A stretch of DNA of 64,000 nucleotides from Polaromonas sp. GTDB taxonomy: Bacteria; Pseudomonadota; Gammaproteobacteria; Burkholderiales; Burkholderiaceae_C. The position numbers were made by a program, and so were the translations under genes. This document shows, piece after piece, positions 35,428 to 42,506 of the stretch (its first letter is position 1; every line of letters starts with the position of its first letter). Where the stretch lies: contig NZ_JAUYEY010000031.1 in assembly GCF_030689685.1 (NCBI RefSeq), positions 1-64,000 of the forward strand, given 5' to 3'. The notes beneath the pieces were generated by a model, which was not told the DNA's origin, did not search any database, and saw only the letters and a program-made list of their open reading frames with translations.

Positions 35428-35967
35428 ATGAACAATGTCAGGCATTCACTCCGAGTCTGCATGCAGTGTCGCAATCACCTCACCTCAGATCGTGAATATT
35501 GCGCGCTGTCGTCTTGCACTCCCCCTGTCGAAAATTTCAACCCTGAGGGTGGCCCCGAGGGCGCGGATGGGCAGGGGGTGTGCACCTCTCACTCAGGGTC
35601 GCTGCGCTCGTACCAAGGCTTAGGCGGTGCCGGTGGCTTGCCGTCCTTGTCAACTTTGACGAATCGCCAACCAAACATCGATGCTATCCAGAAAAAAAGG
35701 ATGTTGCCAATAACGGCAAACGCTAAATCCCAAAGTGGGGTGGTGCATACGAGCATTTGCGTGGCCTCTGTTGATTCAGTCAACCCATTAGGCCATGCCA
35801 ATCGCGACAGAACCGGCGGCGCATATGTCAAAAAAGGCTCCATCGTTGACTTTGACGGCCTCCGCTTCCGTGTTCAACGTGTCCGGCTCGGTACTGTCTA
35901 CGGCGAGACCCTGTACATGAAGGCTCCCATCGTTGCGCGTTGCTCGCAGCTACGTGTAGTCGGATGA
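35428..35967 (+). CDS. Hypothetical phage protein with N-terminal Cys pairs (uncertain)
   Basis: Open frame of 179 codons right after the operator region, with AAGGGG ahead of the ATG. The N-terminus has CMQC and two further Cys (EYCALSSC), suggesting a small zinc-binding module. The middle (about 35600-35835) is antisense to a plausible membrane-protein frame and looks less protein-like. The C-terminal 45 residues (GSIVDFDGLRFRVQRVRLG onward) look protein-like again. It may be one protein, or two short ones; I recognise no family. Confidence 0.35.
   Translation: MNNVRHSLRVCMQCRNHLTSDREYCALSSCTPPVENFNPEGGPEGADGQGVCTSHSGSLRSYQGLGGAGGLPSLSTLTNRQPNIDAIQKKRMLPITANAKSQSGVVHTSICVASVDSVNPLGHANRDRTGGAYVKKGSIVDFDGLRFRVQRVRLGTVYGETLYMKAPIVARCSQLRVVG
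35589..35843 (-). CDS. Small membrane protein of the prophage (candidate)
   Basis: 84-codon leftward frame with one clear TM (LAFAVIGNILFFWIASMFGW) followed by a charged, Pro-rich tail KVDKDGKPPAPPKPWYERS. A shorter version from the ATG at 35756 has AGAGG eight bases upstream. It overlaps the rightward frame, so only one of the two need be real. The protein-like composition favours this one in the overlap. Function unknown; lysogenic membrane proteins often cause superinfection exclusion. Confidence 0.42.
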   Translation of the reverse strand: MEPFLTYAPPVLSRLAWPNGLTESTEATQMLVCTTPLWDLAFAVIGNILFFWIASMFGWRFVKVDKDGKPPAPPKPWYERSDPE

Positions 35968-36051
35968 CCTTTACGCCTCATGCCTCGCGAGTCGTGGCAT
36001 CGGGCGGCAAGTTCTGAGCCGCTAACGGTAATTAATTAAAGGAAAAGCATC

Positions 36052-36372
36052 ATGGATTTCTTCTCAACAATTCAAGTTCTCAAGGTCGATATGCCTGTTA
36101 CCAAAAAGGGCAAAGACGGTTCCGACTACACCATCTACGCTGCGCAAACGGCTCTGCTCGATGATAACGGTGAATTGCAAAAAGTTGGTCGGCTGCGCAT
36201 CCCCGAGTCGATGCGTGAAAAGGTGAAGGTCGGCATCTTCCGCGCGTCGTTTTCTCTTGAAGTTGCGGCTTGGGGTCAGAATAAGGGTGACGTGATCGCA
36301 AGCCTCACCGACCTCGTACCCGTTCCTCCGGGTGCATTTAAACGCATGCAGTCCTCCGCTGCTGCTACCTAA
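36052..36372 (+). CDS. Phage single-stranded DNA-binding protein (gpV-like)
   Basis: 106-aa protein in the gene V position of filamentous phages, with AAAGGAAAAG ahead of the ATG. The pattern of short beta strands (FSTIQVLKVDMPVTKK, YTIYAAQTALLDDNGEL) and a Pro-rich C-terminal end fit the gpV fold. In Ff phages this protein coats plus-strand DNA before export and represses translation of the replication gene; both are inferred here. Confidence 0.78.
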   Translation: MDFFSTIQVLKVDMPVTKKGKDGSDYTIYAAQTALLDDNGELQKVGRLRIPESMREKVKVGIFRASFSLEVAAWGQNKGDVIASLTDLVPVPPGAFKRMQSSAAAT

Positions 36373-36382
36373 GGGGTATCAC

Positions 36383-36529
36383 ATGGCGGGCCCTGACGAC
36401 TACTATGAGGACGGCGAGAACGATGGTCCGGATTGGGAACAGTGCACTCACTGTGACACCTACGTCAACCTCGAAGAGTCTTTCGATGGTCTCTGCGACC
36501 AGTGTCGTGAAGCTCGAATCGAGGACTAG
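36383..36529 (+). CDS. Small zinc-ribbon-like phage protein
   Basis: 48-aa acidic protein with two CxxC pairs (CTHC and CDQC) spaced 16 residues apart, a mini zinc ribbon. AAGGGG precedes the ATG at 36383, 10 bases after the ssDNA-binding gene. Similar short CxxC proteins occur in this slot of inoviruses; the role is unknown. Confidence 0.65.
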   Translation: MAGPDDYYEDGENDGPDWEQCTHCDTYVNLEESFDGLCDQCREARIED

Positions 36530-36537
36530 GTCAGACC

Positions 36538-36651
36538 ATGCGCTCTGAAGTCGTTCTGCTCCTGGCACTTGCCCTGTCCTCCTGTGGGGTCACCTCCACG
36601 TGGGAGACCGATTCGCACCACTGGCGTGATCGCGTCGTCAAGGGTCTCTGA
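36538..36651 (+). CDS. 37-aa phage lipoprotein-like peptide
   Basis: Very short frame MRSEVVLLLALALSSC then GVTSTWETDSHHW. It has a signal segment and a lipobox-like LALSSC, so Cys16 could be lipidated. Its stop overlaps the next start (TGATG), a sign of translational coupling and of a real gene. Function unknown. Confidence 0.5.
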   Translation: MRSEVVLLLALALSSCGVTSTWETDSHHWRDRVVKGL

Positions 36652-37004
36652 TGCTACCTGCATGCACTACGGGCCAAAACGTCTATCAGGCTATAAGCCC
36701 ATTTAACGCGGCCCCATATCCCAGTTATGTAGGCGATGACGTGGGCGGTGTCTGCGCCCTAATTGCGGCTACTTCTCCCAGCGGCACTTACGTCAGTTCG
36801 CTGGGCTCTGGTAGCTGTGTTCTCTCCAACGCGCCGTATGTCTATCCGGTCGTAAGGGTCTGCGAGCCGCCTACAAAGTCCCCCTTCACCATGACCCTCG
36901 CGGACGGCATACAGCTATCTGGGTTGGTCATTGCAGTGTGGGTATCAGCGGCAATATTTCGCTGGCTCGTCCGAGCATTAGGAGACAAGGGGGAAACCGA
37001 GTAA
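36651..37004 (+). CDS. Phage minor coat-type protein with one membrane segment
   Basis: 117-aa protein with a Cys-containing N-terminal part (four Cys) and a C-terminal TM (LSGLVIAVWVSAAIFRWLV) followed by a short charged tail. It lies directly ahead of the major coat gene, where filamentous phages carry minor capsid genes. The start overlaps the preceding stop. No family was recognised. Confidence 0.6.
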   Translation: MLPACTTGQNVYQAISPFNAAPYPSYVGDDVGGVCALIAATSPSGTYVSSLGSGSCVLSNAPYVYPVVRVCEPPTKSPFTMTLADGIQLSGLVIAVWVSAAIFRWLVRALGDKGETE

Positions 37005-37090
37005 TGAGATTGCGACGGCAAGACGGCCAGCGTTGTGAAACGTCGTCGTCTTTCCGGTGCGATTTTGCACCGTTTGATCTGGAGAATTCC

Positions 37091-37291
37091 ATGCTGAAAA
37101 ATCTGAAAAGCTACGTTCTGGCCATGATGGCATTTGCGCTCTCGGCCCTGCAATCCGCACACGCCGCGCTCGATACTGCGGTGACCACGGAACTGACCAC
37201 GGCACGCGCCGACATCATCACCATCGGCGGCATCGTCTTCGGCATTGCCGTTGCGATCGTGCTTTACAAGTGGTTCAAACGCGCCCTGTAA
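37091..37291 (+). CDS. Major coat protein (pVIII-like)
   Basis: 66-aa precursor with signal peptide ending SALQSAHA. The mature helix of about 41 residues has the class-typical layout: acidic N-terminus (LDTAVTTELTTARAD), hydrophobic core (GGIVFGIAVAIVLY) and basic C-terminus KWFKRAL. GGAG lies seven bases before the ATG. A longer in-frame ORF upstream is not needed. Confidence 0.9.
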   Translation: MLKNLKSYVLAMMAFALSALQSAHAALDTAVTTELTTARADIITIGGIVFGIAVAIVLYKWFKRAL

Positions 37292-37385
37292 GCGCTGGCT
37301 GAGTCGTGCGCTGTGGCTCACCCTACAGCGCACCTCTCAACCTTCACAAAGGCCGCTCATGTTGCTCGAAATAGCAGAGGAAATT

Positions 37386-37454
37386 ATGGCTGAAATCTCA
37401 GGTATTTGGGTCATCGTTGCACTATTGGGAGGCGCATGGATATTGCTCTCTTGA
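37386..37454 (+). CDS. Tiny minor coat protein (pIX/pVII-like)
   Basis: 22-aa hydrophobic peptide (MAEISGIWVIVALLGGAWIL) with GAGGAAATT directly before the ATG. An upstream in-frame ATG at 37359 would give 31 residues. Size, hydrophobicity and position between major coat and pIII match tip proteins of filamentous phages. Its end overlaps the pIII start region. Confidence 0.5.
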   Translation: MAEISGIWVIVALLGGAWILLS

Positions 37455-38725
37455 TACGCCGCACGCTAGCGGTATTCGCGCTGGCCTTCATTGCCAACGC
37501 CCATGCGAGTTTCCCCGCCACCACGGAGTATCTGTATAACGCCCGTAGCGGCTGGCACCCAACACCCGCTGCGGCATGTCAAGCAGAGCTGGCGATTGCT
37601 GGTCCTCTGTACGCATTTGATCGTATCGAGCTTCTCGCTTGTTACTACAGATATAACGGCGGCGCGTCGTCTTTTTTTGGTAACGCAAACACACGAACAG
37701 TTTGCCCTTCAAACAGCACCTTGGCTGGTGGACAGTGCACATGCGCCGCGCCAACGTACGTACAGGACGGTAACGCGTGTATCTCAGTTCAGGATTCTCA
37801 AAATAAAAACTGTAAGGCGCTCGCTGACGGTCTCAACATCTTGGGCGCTCCTATGGTCCATCACGGCTCCCCAGGTGTCACAGCGTGTTTCGGCGGCTAT
37901 GTCATAAAGGGCAGCGGCGGCGCTGGTGGGTCCATCGGTGGTGTCGCATCTCAGTCAGAGCTATACGGCCCTTTCGCCTGCTCTGGTGAGAACGCATCGG
38001 CATGCAGCGTCATTCCTAAGCCCACTGCAATTACAGCCACATGCGCGCCTGGCAGTTTCCCCGGCGATGTTAACGGCGTGCAAGTCTGCATCCCGCCTTC
38101 CTCGACTGTGCAAGCACCGAAGACAACAACGTCTCAACCTCCCGCTGCCGGTGGTACGGCCCCCCCCCTTCCCGGTGCTCCTCCTGGCACCGTTGAAAGC
38201 TCTGAACAGACAACGTGCGCAAAAGGCACTTGCACGACTACCACGACGAACAAGGACGGTACGGGCGCATCTACTGGAACCACGGTTAAAACCGAATCTC
38301 AAGGTGAGTTCTGCGCGCGCAGTCCTGAGTCCGCTGGGTGCGACAAAAAATCGGATTCGACGTTTTCTGGTAGTTGCTCTGGTGGCTTCGTCGGCACTGG
38401 CGATGCGTTGCAAAAAGCCGTAGCTGAGGCTGTCAACAAAACCAAATGTTTGCTCGACCCTGGCACCGCGCTTGATGGCACCGTGTCGGCTCTCGCTGCA
38501 GGGACGTTCGGCCCTGAGCTCACCAACGCAAGCCGCGCAATAGGTCAATTTGATCAATCCAACCCTCTCGGCGCTACCTGCCCTGCCGATATGACTATCA
38601 GCGTTATGTCCGCCAGCGTAACTATCCCCTTCTCGCAGGTCTGTTGGGCTCTCCAAGCCCTCGGCTATATCGCTGTCACCTTCACCCTTCTCTACTCGAC
38701 GATCTTCGTCGTGAAAGGCTTCTGA
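37436..38725 (+). CDS. pIII-like adsorption protein (TspB-type)
   Basis: 429-aa exported protein: signal peptide (LAVFALAFIANAHA), Cys-rich N-terminal domains, a low-complexity linker (TTSQPPAAGGTAPPLPGAPP and Thr-rich repeats), a second Cys-containing domain and a C-terminal TM (LGYIAVTFTLLYSTIFVV). That is the pIII plan: receptor-binding domains joined by flexible linkers and anchored in the virion tip. Host receptor (pilus or other) cannot be inferred. Confidence 0.85.
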   Translation: MDIALLIRRTLAVFALAFIANAHASFPATTEYLYNARSGWHPTPAAACQAELAIAGPLYAFDRIELLACYYRYNGGASSFFGNANTRTVCPSNSTLAGGQCTCAAPTYVQDGNACISVQDSQNKNCKALADGLNILGAPMVHHGSPGVTACFGGYVIKGSGGAGGSIGGVASQSELYGPFACSGENASACSVIPKPTAITATCAPGSFPGDVNGVQVCIPPSSTVQAPKTTTSQPPAAGGTAPPLPGAPPGTVESSEQTTCAKGTCTTTTTNKDGTGASTGTTVKTESQGEFCARSPESAGCDKKSDSTFSGSCSGGFVGTGDALQKAVAEAVNKTKCLLDPGTALDGTVSALAAGTFGPELTNASRAIGQFDQSNPLGATCPADMTISVMSASVTIPFSQVCWALQALGYIAVTFTLLYSTIFVVKGF

Positions 38726-39051
38726 TGCCGTTTCCTGCCGTCCTCGCGTCCGGCCTTGCTGGCGCTGTTGTCGCTGGCCTGGCATCAGGTGCAGTCCAGA
38801 TCGTTCTAAAGGTGCTGTCGGCCCTCGGCTTCGGCTATCTCACCTTCACCGGTATTGACTACCTCACTACTCAGAATCAAGCGCAGATATTCACGTTGAT
38901 TGCGATGTTGCCGCCGCTCGCCCAACAACTCTTAGGCGTGCTCCAGGTTGGCACCTGTATAAAAATTCTGTTTTCCGCGCTTGTCATGCGGCTTACCGTC
39001 TTCGGCCTCAATCAAGGCGTTATCAAACGCATGCAGGTTGTCCCCACATGA
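38725..39051 (+). CDS. pVI-like minor coat protein (DUF2523 type)
   Basis: 108-aa hydrophobic protein with about three TM segments (GLAGAVVAGLASGAVQIVL; IFTLIAMLPPLAQQLLGVL; KILFSALVMRLTVFGL). It starts in the stop of the pIII gene (TGATG) and ends overlapping the Zot start, consistent with the pVI slot of inoviruses. Confidence 0.8.
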   Translation: MPFPAVLASGLAGAVVAGLASGAVQIVLKVLSALGFGYLTFTGIDYLTTQNQAQIFTLIAMLPPLAQQLLGVLQVGTCIKILFSALVMRLTVFGLNQGVIKRMQVVPT

Positions 39052-40085
39052 TCCTGATGCACACGGGCCTACCTGGTGGCGGTAAGACCCTCCGCTCGGT
39101 GTCCCTAATCGAGAAACGCCGCATCGCTGAGAACCGCACGGTCTACTACAGCGACCGATTAGAGGAAGTCACGCTCGAAGGGTGGCTACCGATGCCTGAC
39201 CCGCAAAAGTGGTACGAGCTGCCGGCGGGTTCAATTCTCTATTTCCCCGAGGTCCAAAAGACCTGGCCAAAACGCGCTAACGGTGCGCCGGTTCCGGAAT
39301 CAGAGGCGAGATTTGAGACACATCGGCACCATGGGTTTGATGTTTATTTCGATACTCAAGACCCTACCTTTATCGATTCGCACCTCCGCAAGCTGGTAGA
39401 TGTTCACTACCACATGATGCGGAAATTTGGCTCTCCTTGGGTCAGCGTTCATGAGTTCAAGGGCACCAAGGACACCGTTTCCAAAACCCGCAAAGATTCT
39501 ATAGAGACGCAATGGCTCAACGACAAGGCCATGTACGGCAAGTTCAAAAGCGCTGAGATACATACCAACAAAATCCGTATTCCGCCAAAAATCATTCTCG
39601 CGTCCACGCTCCCGTTCATCATCATCGGCCTCGCTTACTCGTTTTATCAAAGGCGAATCAATGATCAACAACCCGACAAGCCGCCTCCTGCTGTCGGCGC
39701 TCCTATGGCTGGCGCTGCTTCTCCTTCCAGCGTTACCCCTGCTGTCAAGCGTACGTACGATCTAGCCGCCTTTGCGCCCCGCCTGGACGGCTTGCCTCAC
39801 ACCGCCCCAAGGTACGACGAACTGACAGCACCCGTTCGCGTTCCTACCGTCGCCGGCTGCGTCTGGTTTGAAAAGACGCAACGAGGCCATTGCTATACGC
39901 AACAAGGCACGCTACTGACCCCGCCAAACGACTTCATAAAGCAGTACATCCAGCGTGGCATGTTTGAAGACCACGAACGCGGCCCCGGCTTGGCCAATGT
40001 CGTGCAAGGTAACAAGGCGCCCGATGAATCCAAACCGCTCACGCGTCCCCAAGCGCCTGCTGCGACCGTTGCAGCTCCTTCATGA
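39048..40085 (+). CDS. Zot-like assembly ATPase (pI)
   Basis: 345-aa morphogenesis protein. The Walker A motif GLPGGGKT is at residues 7-14, followed by a Zot-domain body (IEKRRIAENRTVYYSDRL, SILYFPEVQKTWPKR). A single TM lies near residues 183-201 (IILASTLPFIIIGLAYSFY), and the periplasmic tail is Pro-rich with two Cys. It drives virion extrusion through the inner membrane. The ATG overlaps the previous stop. Confidence 0.9.
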   Translation: MILMHTGLPGGGKTLRSVSLIEKRRIAENRTVYYSDRLEEVTLEGWLPMPDPQKWYELPAGSILYFPEVQKTWPKRANGAPVPESEARFETHRHHGFDVYFDTQDPTFIDSHLRKLVDVHYHMMRKFGSPWVSVHEFKGTKDTVSKTRKDSIETQWLNDKAMYGKFKSAEIHTNKIRIPPKIILASTLPFIIIGLAYSFYQRRINDQQPDKPPPAVGAPMAGAASPSSVTPAVKRTYDLAAFAPRLDGLPHTAPRYDELTAPVRVPTVAGCVWFEKTQRGHCYTQQGTLLTPPNDFIKQYIQRGMFEDHERGPGLANVVQGNKAPDESKPLTRPQAPAATVAAPS

Positions 40086-40302
40086 GCTCTGTTGCTCTCG
40101 CCTTCATGTCACGTACCCATTTCGGTACTGGCGTGACGCCCCGAATATCTGCATGCGCTGCGTAGTAACGATGAACCAAGTTTCTCCACGCCGCGCCACC
40201 TTTTGTCCGGATGGCCTGAATCGTCGCCACGGCACTGTCCAGTGCCAGTTCAAATTGGTACAGCATGGCTTCGGGATAGCGGCGGTAGTTGCGGGCGATC
40301 AT
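40039..40302 (-). CDS. Small leftward prophage gene, unknown
   Basis: 87-aa basic helical protein (MIARNYRRYPEAMLYQFELA ... KARATELMKELQRSQQALGD), antisense to the last 47 bases of the Zot gene. I see no family. The composition is protein-like, but no good Shine-Dalgarno is present near 40302; an AGAGGA lies further back. It could be a regulator or a host-interaction gene. Confidence 0.5.
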   Translation of the reverse strand: MIARNYRRYPEAMLYQFELALDSAVATIQAIRTKGGAAWRNLVHRYYAAHADIRGVTPVPKWVRDMKARATELMKELQRSQQALGDA

Positions 40303-40383
40303 GGTATTTAAAAAATATCCTCTCGCTCGTCGTTCCCTCGCTCCCCCGAGTAGGGGGCGGGGGGGGCTGCTGGTGGTGCCACA

Positions 40384-40406
40384 AGAAAAAACCGGGCTGA
40401 CCCGGT
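40384..40406 (-). terminator. Leftward rho-independent terminator
   Basis: ACCGGG-CTGA-CCCGGT (40391-40406). Read on the minus strand it is followed by a T-run (plus-strand A-run at 40385-40391). It would stop leftward transcripts before the gene at 40039-40302. It resembles the leftward terminator at 42393-42414. Confidence 0.65.
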
Positions 40407-40780
40407 ATCGATGTATTAAAAATCCCCCCACAAGCGCCCCTCGCACGCCGACGGGGTCTTGTGGGGGGATTCATCGATGCCGGGGCAGTACGGTTTTTTC
40501 AGAGCGAGGACAAGCGTTCGCACCCGACGTGACAGAGGACCAACGGGACGGCAAGCGAAGCGACTGGCACCAAAGGGTGCAGCTTGTCCGGGTTCATAGC
40601 TGCGGCGTTCATGGTCACTCTTTGAACGTCAGCGTGACCGATGGCGTTCGGGGCGGCGGGGCGACGGCGGCGCGAAGCGACGCCTAGCAAGCCGCCTAGA
40701 TTTATCCAATAAACACTTTGGTACATCAGACAAATTTCGGGAATTTTCAGTCAGTCGATTTCCACATCTGAAATAAAAAA

Positions 40781-40809
40781 TCCCCGCGTGCATTAGCGTG
40801 CACCGGGGA
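40781..40809 (+). promoter_or_regulatory. Hairpin abutting the Rep start codon
   Basis: TCCCCG (40781-40786) pairs with CGGGGA (40804-40809), and GTGCA (40788-40792) with TGCAC (40799-40803), with one bulged C. The Rep ATG is at 40811. The GGGGA that could act as ribosome-binding site lies inside the 3' arm, so folding would block Rep translation; it may also be an origin hairpin. Confidence 0.55.
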
Positions 40810-40810
40810 C

Positions 40811-41716
40811 ATGACAAGTAAAAAGGGGTTACCTGTGCTAAGAATCATAGACGGGATCGCGTATCGCGGTCAACCGGGCCAACAACTTCGGGTCACGGCC
40901 CACGATCTGGGCAACGGACACCTCGAACTGTCAGCGGTCCGAGTTACCGAGTGGAAAGAGTTAGAGCTAGACGCCTTTGCGCTTCAAGACTACCTTGACA
41001 TGCTCCGCGAAAACGAGGCCGACCCCGAACTTCAGGCGGAGCGGCAAGCCCGGAGGGTCAAGATTGCCGCCAATCGCGCCAAAACAAAGGTCAGGAGGCT
41101 TTGTAAGGCGCTCGGGGTCACTACCCTACTTACCTTGACTTATCGCGCCAATGAGACCGATTTGCACCAGGTCAAAAAAGACCTCAAAGAATTTAACCGG
41201 CGAATGCTCCGCGTGATGCCCGAATTCCGCTTTGTCGCCGGCTTTGAGCGGCAAGAAAGGGGTGCGTATCACGTTCACATGGGGACGGCTGGCATACCTA
41301 CCGTTTTCCTCCAGAAAAACGCGGCTGGAGTTCCGACCCGCGTCAAGTCTTTTGACGTTATACGGGCCGTGTGGCGCTCCGTGACCAAAGAACGAGGGGG
41401 TAACATCGATGTATCGCGTAGAAAGCGTCACAGCACCTCTACGCCTGCCTCAATCGCTAAATATCTCGCCAAGTACATCACCAAAGAATTTGAGGACGGC
41501 GAGAAGCACTCCAACCGGTACACCTCATACGGTGCTGCATCCGCTGCCAAAGGCCTAGATTTCGGCAAATTCAACACTGCCCGAGAAGCGGTTGAGTTCT
41601 GCTACTCGCTTCTGAGCGGCCATGTTGTGTTCGATCAGCATTTCAGTCGATGGGGAGACTGGTTTTTCATGCACTGTGAAAAGCCTCTCGCGCCTTCGTC
41701 ATCTGCTAGCACATAG
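40811..41716 (+). CDS. Phage replication initiator (HUH endonuclease, pII-like)
   Basis: 301-aa rolling-circle initiator. The metal-binding HUH motif is in GAYHVHMG (His154, His156), and the catalytic tyrosine motif is IAKYLAKYITKE (Tyr218, Tyr222), two tyrosines as in superfamily I initiators. The N-terminal third is variable. It nicks the plus-strand origin to start replication. Its start lies directly after a hairpin that may control translation. Confidence 0.88.
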   Translation: MTSKKGLPVLRIIDGIAYRGQPGQQLRVTAHDLGNGHLELSAVRVTEWKELELDAFALQDYLDMLRENEADPELQAERQARRVKIAANRAKTKVRRLCKALGVTTLLTLTYRANETDLHQVKKDLKEFNRRMLRVMPEFRFVAGFERQERGAYHVHMGTAGIPTVFLQKNAAGVPTRVKSFDVIRAVWRSVTKERGGNIDVSRRKRHSTSTPASIAKYLAKYITKEFEDGEKHSNRYTSYGAASAAKGLDFGKFNTAREAVEFCYSLLSGHVVFDQHFSRWGDWFFMHCEKPLAPSSSAST

Positions 41717-41812
41717 ATCGCCATGTGCATACTGTTTTATCTGTGAATGTTTACCGTTGCTGAACGGTAATCTGCGCAATAGATTTTTTCCTCAACTAAT
41801 AAGGAAAATTTC
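41717..41812. other. Short spacer between Rep and the recombinase gene
   Basis: 96 bases with a perfect hairpin TTACCGTT (41751-41758) / AACGGTAA (41763-41770), loop GCTG, without a T-run. AAGGAAAATTTC precedes the recombinase ATG. The hairpin could be a recombinase or regulator binding site. Confidence 0.4.
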
Positions 41813-42388
41813 ATGCTGATTGGATATGCGCGTGTGTCTACAAAAGATCAGGAGACCGATTTACAACTTGACGCCCTTCGGCGTGCCGGTGTAGTGAAGA
41901 TTTTTGAGGAAAAAGATAGCTCTGTTGGTGTGCGGCCTCAATTGAGGTTGTGCCTGGCATCTCTTCGCACTGGGGATGTTTTCGTTATATATAAGCTTGA
42001 TCGTGTAGCCAGATCGCTCCCTGACTTGCTGGCAATCCTTGCCGATATTAAGGCTGCCGGTGCTCTTGTAAAGAGCCTGACTGAGCCGTTAGACACGACT
42101 ACTGCCATGGGGTCGTTTGTGATTCAGATTCTCGGTGCCGTTGCTGAGCTTGAGCGGGGAATTATTAGGGAGCGTTCCATGGCGGGGCAACTGGCTGCAC
42201 GGGACCGTGGCGTGCATCCCGGTCGGCCTCGCGCCTTATCGCCTGATGATGAAGCTGAAGTGGTCCGTTTGTATATCGCAGGTGGCTGCACCATTGATGG
42301 TTTGGCGCTTCGGTTTGGCGTGTCAGATTCCTCCGTCAAGCGGGCGCTGTATCGGGTAAGCAAGCCTGGACATTCAAGTCTGAAATAG
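41813..42388 (+). CDS. Small serine recombinase, presumed phage integrase
   Basis: 191-aa resolvase/invertase-type recombinase. The N-terminal YARVSTKDQ carries the nucleophile Ser9, KLDRVARS supplies Arg64 and Arg67, the E-helix is GAVAELERGIIRERS, and a C-terminal HTH (GLALRFGVSDSSVKRALY) follows. It is the only recombinase in the element and lies next to attR, so it most likely integrates the phage at tRNA-Ser, as reported for RSM-type phages. A role as plain resolvase or invertase is less likely. Confidence 0.88.
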   Translation: MLIGYARVSTKDQETDLQLDALRRAGVVKIFEEKDSSVGVRPQLRLCLASLRTGDVFVIYKLDRVARSLPDLLAILADIKAAGALVKSLTEPLDTTTAMGSFVIQILGAVAELERGIIRERSMAGQLAARDRGVHPGRPRALSPDDEAEVVRLYIAGGCTIDGLALRFGVSDSSVKRALYRVSKPGHSSLK

Positions 42389-42392
42389 GCGT

Positions 42393-42414
42393 AAAAAAAC
42401 CCGGCTGGCCGGGT
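42393..42414 (-). terminator. Leftward terminator beside attR (repressor terminator in the circle)
   Basis: ACCCGGC-TG-GCCGGGT (42399-42414). On the minus strand it is followed by seven T (plus-strand A-run 42393-42399). It cannot serve the rightward recombinase gene. In the excised circle it lies 20 bases past attP on the repressor transcript. Confidence 0.75.
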
Positions 42415-42434
42415 GGTTGCGTGGTGCGGAACCT

Positions 42435-42447
42435 TTCGTTTCCGCCA
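42435..42447 (+). repeat. attR core
   Basis: TTCGTTTCCGCCA, identical to the tRNA-Ser 3' end at 34973-34985. The chromosome resumes just after it. Confidence 0.85.
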
Positions 42448-42460
42448 GGACAGAAAACAA

Positions 42461-42486
42461 AAATGCCGCCCTTGGGCGGCATTTTT
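42461..42486 (+). terminator. Displaced original terminator of tRNA-Ser
   Basis: AAATGCCGCCC (42461-42471) pairs perfectly with GGGCGGCATTT (42474-42484), followed by T's; A's on the left make it bidirectional. Before integration it lay about 13 bases after tRNA-Ser. It now follows the recombinase gene and the leftward gene at 42507. Confidence 0.85.
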
Positions 42487-42506
42487 GTGGGCGCAAGTTT
42501 CTTCTT

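Larger units (their letters stand above)
40303..40810. other. Phage intergenic region, candidate origin and packaging signal
   Basis: About 500 bases without a convincing gene between Zot and Rep, the usual site of inovirus origins. It contains a 14-bp perfect inverted repeat AATCCCCCCACAAG (40421-40434) / CTTGTGGGGGGATT (40458-40471) enclosing a GC-rich loop. There is also a hairpin CGTTCA/TGAACG (40606-40628), GGTCAC/GTGACC (40613-40639), and a hairpin abutting the Rep start. One of these probably holds the Rep nick site and another the packaging signal; I cannot say which. Confidence 0.55.
34973..42447. mobile_element. Filamentous phage (inovirus) prophage in tRNA-Ser
   Basis: 7.5-kb element bounded by the 13-base repeat TTCGTTTCCGCCA at 34973-34985 and 42435-42447. 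It carries a full inovirus set in typical order: repressor, ssDNA-binding protein, small coat genes, major coat, pIII-like adsorption protein, pVI-like protein, Zot/pI, non-coding origin region, HUH Rep and a serine recombinase. No gene looks broken. The layout and tRNA-Ser target recall the RSM-type filamentous phages of Ralstonia, which also use a small serine recombinase. Base composition is AT-richer than the flanks. Confidence 0.92.

Noticed and set aside
40289..40726. Open frames on both strands in the phage non-coding region
   Set aside because: No ribosome-binding sites, biased composition, and they overlap several hairpins expected of an origin region.
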